From assembly GCA_947683625.1 (NCBI GenBank), contig CANTUR010000009.1, positions 4,849,501-4,913,500 of the forward strand: DNA of 64,000 nucleotides. Reading direction: 5' to 3'. A program made the translations under genes and the position numbers. Shown piece by piece: positions 10,240-20,108 of this stretch (its first letter is position 1; each line of letters starts with the position of its first letter). Source of the DNA: Mallotus nudiflorus (lineage: Eukaryota > Streptophyta > Magnoliopsida > Malpighiales > Euphorbiaceae). The notes beneath the pieces were generated by a model, which saw nothing but the letters and a program-made list of their open reading frames with translations, made no database searches and was not told the origin of the DNA.

Positions 10240-10925
10240 AACTCTCTTGTCTTTGATCTTTGGAACTCCTCATCATATCCTATTCCTCCATTTACTGCTC
10301 TACAAATTGTTTCTGTATCCTTTAAAATGTTTCTTAACATTTTCTTCTCCCAATATCATGTCAGAATTTTTCTCTCTTTGATTTGCTTCTTGTTCTTCTT
10401 GCATTGCTTTTACTTCCTTCTCCAGATCTTTATTTTGTATCAAAGGTTTATCTCTAAATTTTTCATCATTCATATACCATAAGATCTTCTTTATTAGTTT
10501 AGGACTTTCATGCTTCTCTTTTAATTGCTCCCCTCATATTATGCACAATCTCACTCTTTTCCATGCATTCAACTTCTTCTTTCTCCGTGACTATACTTGG
10601 AGATATCTTTTCAACTTCAACACTTGAATTCATTTATTCTTGAATTTCTTCCTCTAATGTAGTACTTTCAAATAAACTTGAGTCTGTCATATCCCACTCT
10701 TCTTCACTTTCATAGGATTTTTTAAGATACTTTAACGTAGCAGATGTTACCGGCACATCCCATTCATTCTCACTATTACATGCCTCCACAAACTCATTTG
10801 AACCATTATTTACTTTCTCATCAATTGCACATGATGCCTGAATGTCAAAGTTCCATTTTTCTTCGCTTTGAACTTGAGGTTATGTTGATGTCACAACATT
10901 TCCCTTGGTTATTTTGTACTTATAG
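10240..10925 (-). pseudogene. Acidic C-terminal extension of the copia gag
   Basis: Downstream of the zinc knuckle the minus strand keeps readable coding sequence. First come acidic, tryptophan-containing repeats (SENEWDVPV, SYESEEEWDMTDSS), then a charged, coil-like stretch (KDLEKEVKAMQEEQEANQRE near 10400-10440). Stops interrupt it. It occupies the place where protease would begin in an autonomous element. The function is unknown; it may be the gag C-terminus or an unrelated linker. Confidence 0.5.
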
Positions 10926-11775
10926 TCTCTCATATAATGACCTCTCTTGCCAAAATTATAGCATTCCACATCTAATTGACGATAGCTTCTGTCTTGTTTG
11001 TCTTCTTAGTTTTGACGTTGTTGAGCTCCTCTTGAACATTGACTTTGGCCTTTCCATCTTCTTTCATTTCTATCTTCCTCCGAATCAGTCTTGTCATCTC
11101 CATTGAACTTTCTAGAATTGTAATCTCTAGGATGACCTCTTATGTGTCTGCTAAATAATGCTTCTTTATTCATCTCACTCTTCAATGAAACTCCAGCCAT
11201 TTGTTTAGCTAACTTCTCTTGATTGGCTAACAAATTCTCTAACTCATGTAATGTAGGTGATTTAAGCCAACCTTGAATAGCAGTAATAAATGCTATATAT
11301 TCTAGCTTAATTCCATACATAATAATCCTTCTCTCCTATCTTCACTAATTTTTGATGCAGAATCTAATTCTGAAATTTCTCAACATAAAAACTTAACTTT
11401 TATAAAATATTGATTAATTGGCATCTCCCCTTATTTAATAGACATTAACTCCATCTCTAAATTTTGTACTCTCATATCATTTTTCTTAGAAAATCATGGG
11501 GCTAAAATATCCCAAGCTTCTTTATGTGTGGGAGTGTACTTAATATGTTCCAATATTTCTTCTTCAATCAATACCTTAATCGTGAACATTGCCTTCCCAG
11601 CCTTAACTTTTGACTTCTTTAAGGCATTTGCATCCGCTTCTAGAGGTGGCATACTCTCACTTCCACCGATTACCTCCCATGGATCTTGACCTTGGAGATA
11701 CGACTTCAAACATGTCGACCACATACTATAATTGTAATTATTCAACTTCTTCATATTACCCACTGTGCGATCCAT
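10926..11775 (-). pseudogene. Copia gag of the gag-only element
   Basis: The likely start is the minus-strand ATG near 11775 (MDRTVGNMKKLNNYNYSMW). WSTCLKSYLQGQDPWEVIGG, KAGKAMFTIKV and THKEAWDIL follow, typical UBN2/DUF4219 gag motifs. A later frame (11006-11320) holds IQGWLKSPTLHELENLLANQ and KLAKQMAGVS, the C-terminal gag half. The zinc knuckle near 10926-10964 reads CYNF-KRGHY with two of its Cys replaced (F and Y). Frameshifts or stops separate these parts. Confidence 0.85.
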
Positions 11776-11911
11776 CTTGAGACTTAGGACTTCTTTTGAC
11801 CAAGTAAGCAATTGGCTTTATAGTACCTCTCAACTGTGCATAAGATAATTACCCCTTAAAACACTTCAATGTTTGCCTCCCGATTATCTCTCAACACAGG
11901 CCTCTGATTAT

Positions 11912-11926
11912 CCCGCTTTAATACCA
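11912..11926 (-). other. Primer binding site of the gag-only copia element
   Basis: The minus strand reads TGGTATTAAAGCGGG next to the 5' LTR. It is the initiator tRNA-Met type (TGGTATCAGAGC) with two changes, and shows that the right LTR is the 5' LTR. Confidence 0.75.
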
Positions 11927-11928
11927 CT

Positions 11929-12393
11929 TGTTAATTAAACTCGCAAAATAACTGAATGGACTAAATTGAAGTAATTCAATTATTATTACACTAAACAATA
12001 ACTTTACATAATATTACAACTCAATGGACCCACACCTTTACTAATATACACAGCTTCACATGCACTCTTATTCACATTCACTAATAATGACACACTCTTT
12101 TCATACATCATAACACATGCTTTTTTTTAATTCTCACATAACTCTTATCCACCATTCATGTCACACATTCACTTATATTTTTCTTACACTCAAGACAATA
12201 AGCAATGGCCATATTTATAGGCCAATATATCGACTGTTAACAATACTACATTAAGCTAGACTCTTATTATATTCTAGACCATTCCTAATAGTGTTGCAAT
12301 TGGACATATTATGAATTTCTCTAGATTGCTTGTTTGTTGTAGTTTATTAGAGAGGCTTCTAGAGTTAGAAAGTCAGTAATGATTTTCTTCATA
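11929..12393 (-). repeat. 5' LTR of the gag-only copia element
   Basis: It begins TGTTAATTAAACTCGC and ends TTTTCTTCATA on the plus strand. It is about 35 bp shorter than its partner because the partner carries a duplicated GAAAGTTRGTGATGATATTC unit near its end. Confidence 0.9.
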
Positions 12394-12398
12394 AATTG

Positions 12399-13800
12399 GT
12401 CATGGTTTTTTTCAATTACCTTTCAAGTTCAATTCACCTTTATTTCTCTCATTTTCTACTAATTTCATCTTTGCCATGGTTCCTGAGTTGCCAACTCATG
12501 GAGGCAATGGAATTACTTTTGCCATTTCACCCTCTATGCTACTTTTAAAAGCCCAGCCAACCCAATATCTTAGACTTTTGAGTTTAACCAATGATGGGTT
12601 ATTTTCAAATCATTTACTTGTAATTAAGCTTAGTTTTGCTAATAGCCTTGAATTGAAAGATATATATGCTAATCATATTGGGATTGATATTGAAGTCCAT
12701 TGATTTAGCTCCGGTTACTTACTTTCTCAATAAAGAAGGAAGAAATCAAAGCTTGAAGCTAATTAGTAGGAATTCGATACAGTTATAGGTTGACTATAAG
12801 GAAGAAGAGGAGTTACTCAATGTAATTTTAGCTTGATTGGGAGTCTCAAAGCCAAATCAGCCTCTATTATCGAAGATTTTAAACATTTCTCAATTTCTTT
12901 TAGAATCAATGTATATGGGTTTCTTTATATCCACTAGTTCAGTGTCGAGTCACTATTATATTCTTGGATGGAGCTTTAACGAAAGTGGAGAGGCACAAAA
13001 ACTTGACACTTTAAAGCTTCCTTCACTGCCCTCTTTCGGGAAATAAAAGAAAGTTAACCTGCATTTAATAATTACACTTATTGTGATTTTAATGACTATT
13101 TTTGTGGTCATATATGTCTTTAGAACTATATTTATAACAAGAAAGACATATGAAGAAATACGTGAAGATTGGGAATGACAATATAGTCCTCAGAGAATTT
13201 TTTACAGAGTTCTGTATAAAGCAACAAAAGGTTTCTGAGATAAAGACCTATTAGGATTATGAGGTTTCAGAAAGGTTTATAGAGGGTTGTTACTTGTAAT
13301 ACATAAATTGCAGTCAAGAAAATCTCTCACAATTTGAAACAAAGGATGAAGGAATTCATAGCTAAAATTTCTAGCATGGGAAGGCTAAGGCATAGGTATT
13401 AAGTTCAACTTCTAGGCTATTGCCAGTGAAAGGAAGAGCTCCTATTGGTGTATGAATACATGCCTAATAGAAGCCTTGTCAAGTTCTTTTTAAGCAATAA
13501 AGAAACTAATAATCTTAATTAGGATCAAAGTTGCATCTGGCCTTCCTTACCTTTGCCATGAATGGGAAAGAGTAGTTTTACATATAAATGTGAAAGCTAG
13601 TAATGTCCTTTTAGATACAAATTTCAATGCTAGTTTAGGAGATTTTGGGCTTGCTAAGCTTTATGATCATGGAGCAAACCCTCAAATGAGATCAGTGGTT
13701 GGAATTGTGGCAAACCTACAGCTAGCAGTGATGTCTTTGCTTTCAGGAATTTTATGCTCGAAATTACATGCAGAAGGAAGCCTTAAAAGCCTAATTTGAA
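12399..13800 (+). pseudogene. LecRK block 2: rest of lectin, transmembrane segment, most of kinase
   Basis: Readable in order: GHGFFQLPFKF and FSTNFIFAMVPELPTHGGNG (lectin, carbohydrate and metal site region), YLRLLSLTNDGLFSNHLL, and the C-terminal lectin strand ILGWSFNESGEAQKLDTLKL (12955-13005). The membrane segment LIITLIVILMTIFVVIYVF is at about 13060-13115. Kinase parts are YKATKGF, VYEYMPN, then HINVKASNVLLDTNFNASLG with DFGLAKLYDHGANP (13581-13680). The catalytic HRD is HIN, with Asp changed to Asn (13587-13589). The TLGYLAPE segment is missing, and SSDVFAF-type residues follow directly. Many stops interrupt the frame. Confidence 0.85.
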
Positions 13801-14205
13801 AAGATAAATGCTGAAAATCTTGATTTGCACATGAATATTGTCCATATCCTTTTATTAACCTGTTTAGTCTAAGAATACCTAGGGAAATAGGCATCCAAAT
13901 TCGTTGATTCCCAAAATACGAATACTAAAAATTGGGAGAAAATAAAAATTCTATTCAAATGATCAAAAATTGATAAATAAATACTGCGCAGACGAAAATC
14001 CTAAAACAAAAGGGTAAATAGACAAAAAAATCTAAAAAAATAAACATAAACTTCAAAGCTAATTTTGAGGCCTTAAACAATTGAATTTGGGCAAGAAATA
14101 TAGCTGATTATGAGTGCACTCAATAACTCATATGAGCCTCTTAATCAATTTCTATTTGATATATTATGGGTCATGTAGTTCATTCAGATCCAAAAGTTAG
14201 AGCAT
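13801..14205. other. Non-coding remnant between kinase block and Mutator-like element
   Basis: I recognise no protein motif here, although by position it should derive from, or interrupt, the kinase C-lobe. The kinase C-lobe resumes near 17830, beyond the Mutator-like element. Confidence 0.5.
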
Positions 14206-14439
14206 TTAAGCCAAGAGAATTTTACATAAATACACCACTTTTTGGCTTCAACTTTTAGTAAAATACCCCCCTTTTTCATTAAGGGACAATTGTTGTGCAC
14301 CCCATGTGTTTTAGCGTATTATACTATTTCATCATTTACATTTGAAAAAATACTTATTCATATCTGACATTGTGCATACATGGAAATCCTTACTTGATTT
14401 TAATTTTTTAATTAAATCCCTGACATTTGAAAAACTTGT

Positions 14440-15236
14440 TTTTTAATTTTTTCTTTTTCTCGGTTATCCTTATTTTTCTTATTTTTTATTTTTTCTCTAT
14501 TATTCTTATTTTTTATTTTTTCTTTGTTATTCTTATTTTTTTTCTTTTTCTTTGTTATCCTTATTTTTTACTTTTCTTTATTTTATTTTATTTTTATCTA
14601 TTTTTTTCTTTCTCTGTTATCCTTATTTTTTTATTTTCTTTGTTATCCATATTTTTTTTTATTTTTTTCTTATTGTTTATTTTTTCTTTTTCTCTGTTAT
14701 CTTTATTGTTTCAATTTTTTATCTTCTTTATTATTTATTTTTTTATTCTATGTTATCCATATTTTTTTTCATTTTTTCTTTTATCCTTATATTTATTTTT
14801 AATTTTCTCTCTTTTTATTTTTATTTTATCCTTATTTTTATTTTTATTTATTATCCTTATTTTAAATTTTTTTTATTTTTATTTTTCCCTTTTTTCTTTT
14901 TTTTCTTGTTATCCTTATTTTTATTTCTTTTTTTTTTTGTCATTTGTTATTTTTTCTATTTCTCTATTATCCTTATTTTTTATTTTTTTATTTTTTATTT
15001 TATTTTATCTATCTTTTGTTTATTTTTCCTTATTTTGTTATTTTCTTTATTATTTATTTTTTCTTAGTATCTCTTATCCTTATTTTATCATTTGTCTTTT
15101 ATCCTTATATTTATTTTTAATTTTCTCTCTTTTTATTTATTTGCTTATTTTTGCTTATTTTATGTTATCCTTATTGTTTAAAATTCTTTTATTTTCCTTG
15201 TTTTTTAATTTTATTCTTCATTTTTTGTTTTGGGTA
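14440..15236. repeat. T-rich degenerate repeat block
   Basis: Nearly pure pyrimidine plus A on the plus strand, built from recurring TTATCCTTATTTTT and CTTTGTTATCC words at irregular spacing. Long frames of Phe, Leu, Ile and Tyr across it are compositional artefacts, not genes. Confidence 0.9.
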
Positions 15237-15450
15237 TTAATATATATATAGGTGTTGTGCTCTATTTCAGTGATTATAATTAAGATATTTAAATTGTACA
15301 ACTCATGTTAGTCTTAATAAATAATTAAAGTTTCAAATATCCTAGAAAAATTTTTGAAATATAAATATATATATTTATATATTTATTAGGTTGATATATA
15401 CTGTGTTTGGGTTTCAAATACTTGTTATATTAAGATCATATATTGTCTTG

Positions 15451-16060
15451 CATTTTCAATATATATGAATAAGATTCAAAAAATACACAAATAATATTAA
15501 AAAATGTATATAACTGAATAATGAATATGACACCTATTTTGAATTTTCAATATATAAGAATAAGATTCCGAAAATATATGAATAATATTAAAAAATTTTG
15601 AATAGTGAATATAATACTTATTTTGCGTGTTCAACACAGACAAATAAGATTCAAAAAATATTTAGATAATATTAAAAAATATTTAATAATTAACATGACA
15701 CATGTTTTGCATTTTCAACATATATGAATAAGATTTCGAAAATATACGGATAATATTAAAAAATGTACATAATTGAATAATAAATAGGATACATAATTTG
15801 CATTTTTAACATATACGAATAAAATTCTGAAAATATACAGATAATTTTAAAGAATGTTGAATAATGATGTGACACAAGTTTTACACTTTCAATATATACA
15901 AATAAAATCCAAAAAATATTCGAATAATATTAAGAAATGTTGAATAATGATGTGATGCCTGCTTTGCATTTTCAACATATATAAATAATATTAAAAAAAT
16001 TCAAATAATATTACAAAATATAGTTAATTAAATAATGAATGTGTCATTTGTTTTATATTC
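15451..16060. repeat. About 85-bp tandem array, seven diverged copies
   Basis: Copies of GCATTTTCAACATATATGAA, an AATAAGATTC..AAAATA part and AATAATATTAAAAAATG recur at about 15451, 15541, 15630, 15711, 15801, 15883 and 15966. The period is 82-90 bp. It is a satellite-like block inside the Mutator-like element. Confidence 0.88.
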
Positions 16061-16330
16061 CACATTAAAATTATTATTGCAAAAACTAGTTGATATTGGC
16101 GCTGTTATTATTTTTATTATTTTTTTAACCTTAAAATAATTGATGGTGTTTAAGAAATTATTTAAGCCATCCACCAGTCTACCTTCAACTTGATTACTCA
16201 TCTTGACTTTTCTTGGGCATTGAGGTTCATTAACCATTGTTTTATGCCCCCATAATAGTGAAGTATGGCTGAAGCTATTACAAAATTACAATTTAAGAAC
16301 ATGTAAGCAGAAGAAACCTTCAGCTTCATG
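16028..16330 (-). other. Possible captured gene fragment, not recognised
   Basis: The minus strand holds an open stretch with MVNEPQCPRKVKMSNQVEGR (69-codon frame). In another frame just upstream is KLKVSSAYMFLNCNFVIASA, with a hydrophobic character. The composition is less AT-biased than the adjoining array. I do not recognise a family. It could be chance, or exon debris carried by the Mutator-like element. Confidence 0.3.
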
Positions 16331-16556
16331 GGCCATAAACCATTAACTTCCACCTATATATATATATTGAGTTAGCAAATGATGTATATATGAATTTGTA
16401 CAATTAGCAATGTAGAGTATGTATAGGCAGGCGAGTTCTCAATCCCTCATCCAAAAATCCATGAATTGGCATGATAACACCATTATTTGGTTTGCCCTTT
16501 TACAAGTTGACTTGTTAGCTAAAATAATAGCCAACTTTTGTAGGCGGGGAAGAGTG

Positions 16557-16573
16557 TATATATATATATATAT
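16557..16573. repeat. (TA)n microsatellite
   Basis: About eight TA units. Confidence 0.9.
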
Positions 16574-16959
16574 CATTTGCAACCGTTCAATACAGTGTTT
16601 ATGTTGCGCATCATTGGCCATTGCATAGCTAATCAACCAAACAATTTACACAATTCTAATTCCACATGCACAATAATTTATATACCTTAAATAAAATGTT
16701 ATAAAGAAATGATTTGCTAAATACCACCAAGAAGTAGCCTATGTGTATATATCTCAACTACATAATGTTGAGAGTCATTCAGGTATAAAATCAAACATCT
16801 TCGGTGCAATGTGAGATGGGATTTAGTAGACGTAATGGGACCAAAAGGCTTCCTCACAACAAAAACAACATATGCAAATCAGCAATCATAGAACCAATAA
16901 TTATAAACAAATCAATCAAGAATTTAAATCAGGGTTCATATCAAGTGTAAAAGATTAAA

Positions 16960-17700
16960 AGACTCCGCAATTTTCTCAGATTCAGGCACAGAAGCAGCCG
17001 GGACTGGTTGTGGGGAAGTTGAAGTTGATGATCAAGAAGAAGATGCTTTAGACTTAGCTTCAGAAATTTCATCTTCGAATTCAGCTAACAAAGCAATAGC
17101 AGAACCAAAATTACATTTACAGAGGACTACACCGAAGAGCAAGCTGGAACTCACATCCGGAAGTCCTCGACATGGTCGCTTGCACCACCTCCTTCATTCC
17201 ATTGTCTTCCAAACCATCTAGTTGAATCAATTCCAAAGACTCAGGCTCAAAAGAAGCTAGTTCGACCGAAATCAAACCGATTCAGGTCTCCCGCGTTGAC
17301 AATGGAAGCGATGCTAATCCAAAGCCAAAAGTTGTCGGCGGAGGAGGAGATAAGAAAAGCGGCGGCACCAACAGCAAGAGTAAGAAGGATGTTTGTAAAG
17401 ATATGCCGGAACAGATGGAAATTGATGCGTCCATTTACAAAGGATAAAACAGAAGATGATTTTTTCCAGATAGATGTGAGATTGATCTTATTTTTTTGGA
17501 TAAATTAGGTAATTTGTTGATCGTTAAATTGGAATTATACCTGAAAGAAATGAGGAAGAAGAAGAGGCTGAAACCAAAGAAAAATTGAAAAAAAATGGAA
17601 AACGAAGAAGAAGAAAGGAAGAAAAAGATGCGAGGAAGATGAACATAAACAACAGAAGACAAGTCAGAGCGTGTAATTTTTAATAAAAGTTGGGCACGTG
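16960..17700. pseudogene. Gene-like, GC-richer cargo next to the right TIR
   Basis: The stretch stands out from its surroundings by base composition and by readable frames on both strands. The minus strand gives ELASFEPESLELIQLDGLED, then MKEVVQATMSRTSGCEFQLA and, after a shift, NFGSAIALLAEFEDEISEAK. The plus strand gives SSNSANKAIAEPKLHLQRTT and, in another frame, KPKVVGGGGDKKSGGTNSK. A pyrimidine-rich leader and a donor-like CAG/GTATAA at about 17540 on the minus strand could be a 5' UTR and first intron, with ATGGACGCATCAATTTCC at about 17428. I cannot name the parent gene or be sure of the strand. It is probably captured host exon sequence, now frameshifted. Confidence 0.45.
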
Positions 17701-17819
17701 TGTAATACATGACGAAAGGCCAGTATTTTACTGAAAATCTGACCTAAAAAAATAGGTATTTTTATAAAAACATCTTAAACCAACTAGTATGCACATTCAC
17801 TTATCAAAACTATCATAAA

Positions 17820-18016
17820 ACTCCAAAGCAATCTACTCCGCATCACCTTTCGAGCGACTTTGTTTGCGTGAAGATATGATTTTAGCATACTGGGTGCCTG
17901 AATACTTTTAAAAAAGAGATATTCTTAGCACTAATGATTCAAGATTGGAAGGAAATTATGCGGTGGAGGAGATGGAGTTGGTGTTGAAGCTAAGTCTACT
18001 TTGTACACATTCTATA
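17820..18016 (+). pseudogene. LecRK block 3: kinase C-lobe
   Basis: The plus strand reads LREDMILAYWVPEYF, then a stop, then DILSTNDSRLEGNYAVEEME and LVLKLSLLCTHS. This is the LecRK kinase C-lobe (usual form D-RL-G-Y---E--LVLKLGLLCS). It ends at the CTATA copy of the target site of the large Tat element and continues at 34746 with MPAVRPSMR, restoring CTHSMPAVRPSMR. Confidence 0.85.
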
Positions 18017-18240
18017 TATAAACACTCAGTTCTATCAGCTCGTGATAGGGGGTAAACTATGGATGCTCGGTTTGATCGACCAATAATAGAGTGCAGTGAT
18101 AAGAAATATGAAGCTTGAATGCAAGAGAGAAACCCAAAATCTTCTAAAAAAATGAGCTCAAGGGCTTAAAACCCATAAATTTGAGCCCAAAATCCTTATA
18201 AGGCAGGCCCAATTCACCCCGACCCACCAAGCCTAGTGCA

Positions 18241-18370
18241 GGGCGGGCTAAAGAGGCGATGCCACTATGAAGAGACGATCGCCTCTATGGCAGCAAATGA
18301 TGAGGTGATCACCTCTATGACAGTAAATAATGAGGTGATTGCCTCATTGTAGAGGGGTTGCCTCTGCACA
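18241..18370. repeat. Palindrome cluster A in the 5' LTR
   Basis: A series of GAGGYGATCRCCTC-type words about 40 bp apart, including the perfect 14-bp palindrome GAGGTGATCACCTC at 18302-18315. Four or more related words occur in this interval. Confidence 0.85.
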
Positions 18371-19019
18371 TTACCACTTGTCTATGTATTAAATGTAGAG
18401 GTGACAATTATAGTTAAGGATGGGCCCACTTCGACTGCAAACTCAATCTATGGGGTGAAAAAGAAAATTTTTGGGAAGAGAGAAAAGCTAAAAAATGCAA
18501 TGATGAAAGAAGGTGGTAGGGGAATGGGCTAAAGAGGTAATTAAAAAAGGAGAAAAAAAAAGGAGAGAAGAAGGATAGGATAATTAGCAAGAAAAAAGAG
18601 AGAACTAAAAAAAAAGGCTTTAAAAAAGAGAAAAAGGGAAACATTCTTGAGAAGGGGGGAAGGTGAGTGAAGTTTAAGGGTGATCTTTTTGAAGAAGGAG
18701 GGTAAAAAAACTTGCATTCAAGGAAGTCCATTACCCTTATTCTTTTATGATATATTGGAAAAGCTCATCCTTAAGTAATTATCATGATTCTTTTTAAAAA
18801 TTAAGCCATAGATTTGCATAAACCCTTTACTTGCTTGCATAACCTCTAGCTTACTTGTTTATTAGCTTGCTTACTCACTCTCTTATGTTCATTATTTATA
18901 ATGTGCCATGTCTTTAGCATGATTCATTGAGTTTTAGGTATAGTTGTGCATCTAGCTTATTTACAATAGTTGATTCTTACTTAAAGTGGATGTTTACTAT
19001 TTTGAGAATCGTCTGAGCC

Positions 19020-19165
19020 TGCTCATCAAGCGACGCCTCTTTAAAGAGGTGATGAAGAGTTGTCGCCTCACTGTCATCAAGTGATCGCCTCTTCACAGAG
19101 GCATTGCCTGTCTTGAGGTGATCACCTATTCACAGAGGTGATCGCCACTTTGACAAGCCCTTACA
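19020..19165. repeat. Palindrome cluster B in the 5' LTR
   Basis: More GAGGTGAT/ATCGCCTC words (for example AAGTGATCGCCTCTTCACAG and GAGGTGATCACCTATTCACA). The equivalent part of the 3' LTR (33830-33880) is reduced to a short remnant. Confidence 0.8.
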
Positions 19166-19293
19166 CATCTTATATTTAGATATTTCATATAGATTACGTA
19201 TGAATTGAGTCTCAAATTGCCACTTTGATAGGCCCTCACGCATCTTATATTTAGATATTTCATATAGATTATGTATGAATTGAATCTTCATGA
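19144..19293. repeat. 75-bp tandem duplication private to the 5' LTR
   Basis: GCCACTTTGA..GCCCT..CATCTTATATTTAGATATT occurs at 19144 and again at 19219. The 3' LTR has one copy. It arose after insertion, or was lost from the partner. Confidence 0.85.
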
Positions 19294-20089
19294 ATCCCTA
19301 TTTTCTTATGCTTTTTAGTTTGCATCGTATTGTCGTTTTCATCATTTTGTTTGGGAATGATGCTTCAATATTTGTAGTCTCTATTTGTATAAATTTGATT
19401 TTACAAATTAATTTGTTGCCCCTTCCTTCATGATTTTATATGTCTTGGAAGTTAACATGTTGTGTATTGTAGGGAATCAAAACGATTTTGATTATTTGAT
19501 TCAACACCTAACCTTTTTCTTATTTTTCATTATATTTTTATGTAATTTAATGCTTGTTTATGTTTGGTTTATTTTTTGTTTATGTTACGTTTATCATACT
19601 TTTACTTTGCATAAAACATTCTAATCCTTAATCCTTTTCCCCATTTGATTTGAATGTATGGTTGTAAATTATTATTATTTGCTTTGTTTATAGTAGATGT
19701 TGGGACCAATTGTATAAAAGAAACTAATTTGCAAACTTGGGCTTAATTATAAAAAAATGAGACAATTTTTTAAAGGAAATTGCATTCATATGGTAATAAA
19801 GAAATCATTGAATAATTAAGGGTAATAAATTACAAAACATAAAATGGAGGCCAACCATAAGGTTGGGTGGGCATTCTAAAAGCCCATACCCAGTTTCCAA
19901 ACCCAATCTTTAATGACGGTTTATAGGAACCTCCATGGAATCTAGTTGTTGTATAGTGTGTCCTGACTTTTATCTGGGTGGTGACTCTATCTCCCACTAG
20001 GCTATATCGTATTTCTTAGTAGGCCTCGAGTCCACATAGTGTCGTGGTCACCAAACAATTAGGCGTGCATTAAACCCCGCCGCCTATAG

Positions 20090-20108
20090 TGGTGACTCCA
20101 CTGAGGAT
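20090..20108 (+). other. Primer binding site of the Tat element
   Basis: TGGTGACTCCACTGAGGAT lies one base inside the LTR end. It resembles the TGGCGACTC(C/T)RCTGGGGA type used by Tat/Ogre elements, generally assigned to tRNA-Arg; the tRNA identity was not checked here. Confidence 0.75.

Larger units (their letters stand above)
9724..12393 (-). mobile_element. Gag-only (TR-GAG type) copia retrotransposon inserted in the LecRK
   Basis: Two LTRs of about 500 and 465 bp with TG...CA (right copy TG...TA) ends are flanked by a perfect 5-bp TSD, AATTG at 9719-9723 and 12394-12398. The internal part encodes a copia gag on the minus strand, and I see no protease, integrase, RT or RNase H. At 2.67 kb this fits a non-autonomous gag-bearing terminal-repeat element. 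The insertion falls in the lectin codon run QQIGHGFFQLPFKF, whose two halves continue across the TSD. Confidence 0.9.
14215..17774. mobile_element. Mutator-like element with gene-like cargo (Pack-MULE candidate)
   Basis: The ends are imperfect inverted repeats over about 60 bp: left GAGAATTTTACATAAATACA and TTTTAGTAAAATACC; right, reverse-complemented, GATGTTTTTATAAAAATACC and TTTTCAGTAAAATACT. They are bordered by TTAAGCCAA (14206-14214) and TTAAACCAA (17775-17783), a 9-bp TSD with one change. No transposase motif is seen. Inside lie a T-rich repeat block, an 85-bp tandem array, and a GC-richer, gene-like stretch near the right end whose 5' side abuts the TIR. This fits a non-autonomous MULE carrying captured sequence. 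It split the LecRK kinase C-lobe. Confidence 0.7.
18017..20088 (+). repeat. 5' LTR of the Tat element
   Basis: It aligns with 32843-34745 almost throughout, including the TATGAAGCTTGAATG..AGAGAGAAACC strings, CCATAGATT and CACTCTCTT. Its ends read TATAAACAC and GCCGCCTATA, where the partner has TGTAGACAC and GCTGCCTACA. Both termini have suffered TG to TA and CA to TA transitions. It is about 170 bp longer than the 3' LTR because of a 75-bp tandem duplication and a fuller palindrome cluster. Confidence 0.92.

Noticed and set aside
14427..15251. 274-codon plus-strand frame and overlapping 92- and 171-codon frames
   Set aside because: Composed almost only of Phe, Leu, Ile, Tyr and Ser from a T-rich repeat; no domain, no codon bias, embedded in a transposon.
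18241..18370. Regularly spaced palindromes as a CRISPR array
   Set aside because: Plant nuclear retrotransposon context, imperfect repeats, short variable-length spacers and no cas genes.
18414..18731. 105-codon minus-strand frame in the Tat 5' LTR
   Set aside because: A Phe/Pro/Ser-rich translation of a purine-rich LTR tract (AAAGAGAGAA, AAAAGGAG); antisense low complexity, not a gene.
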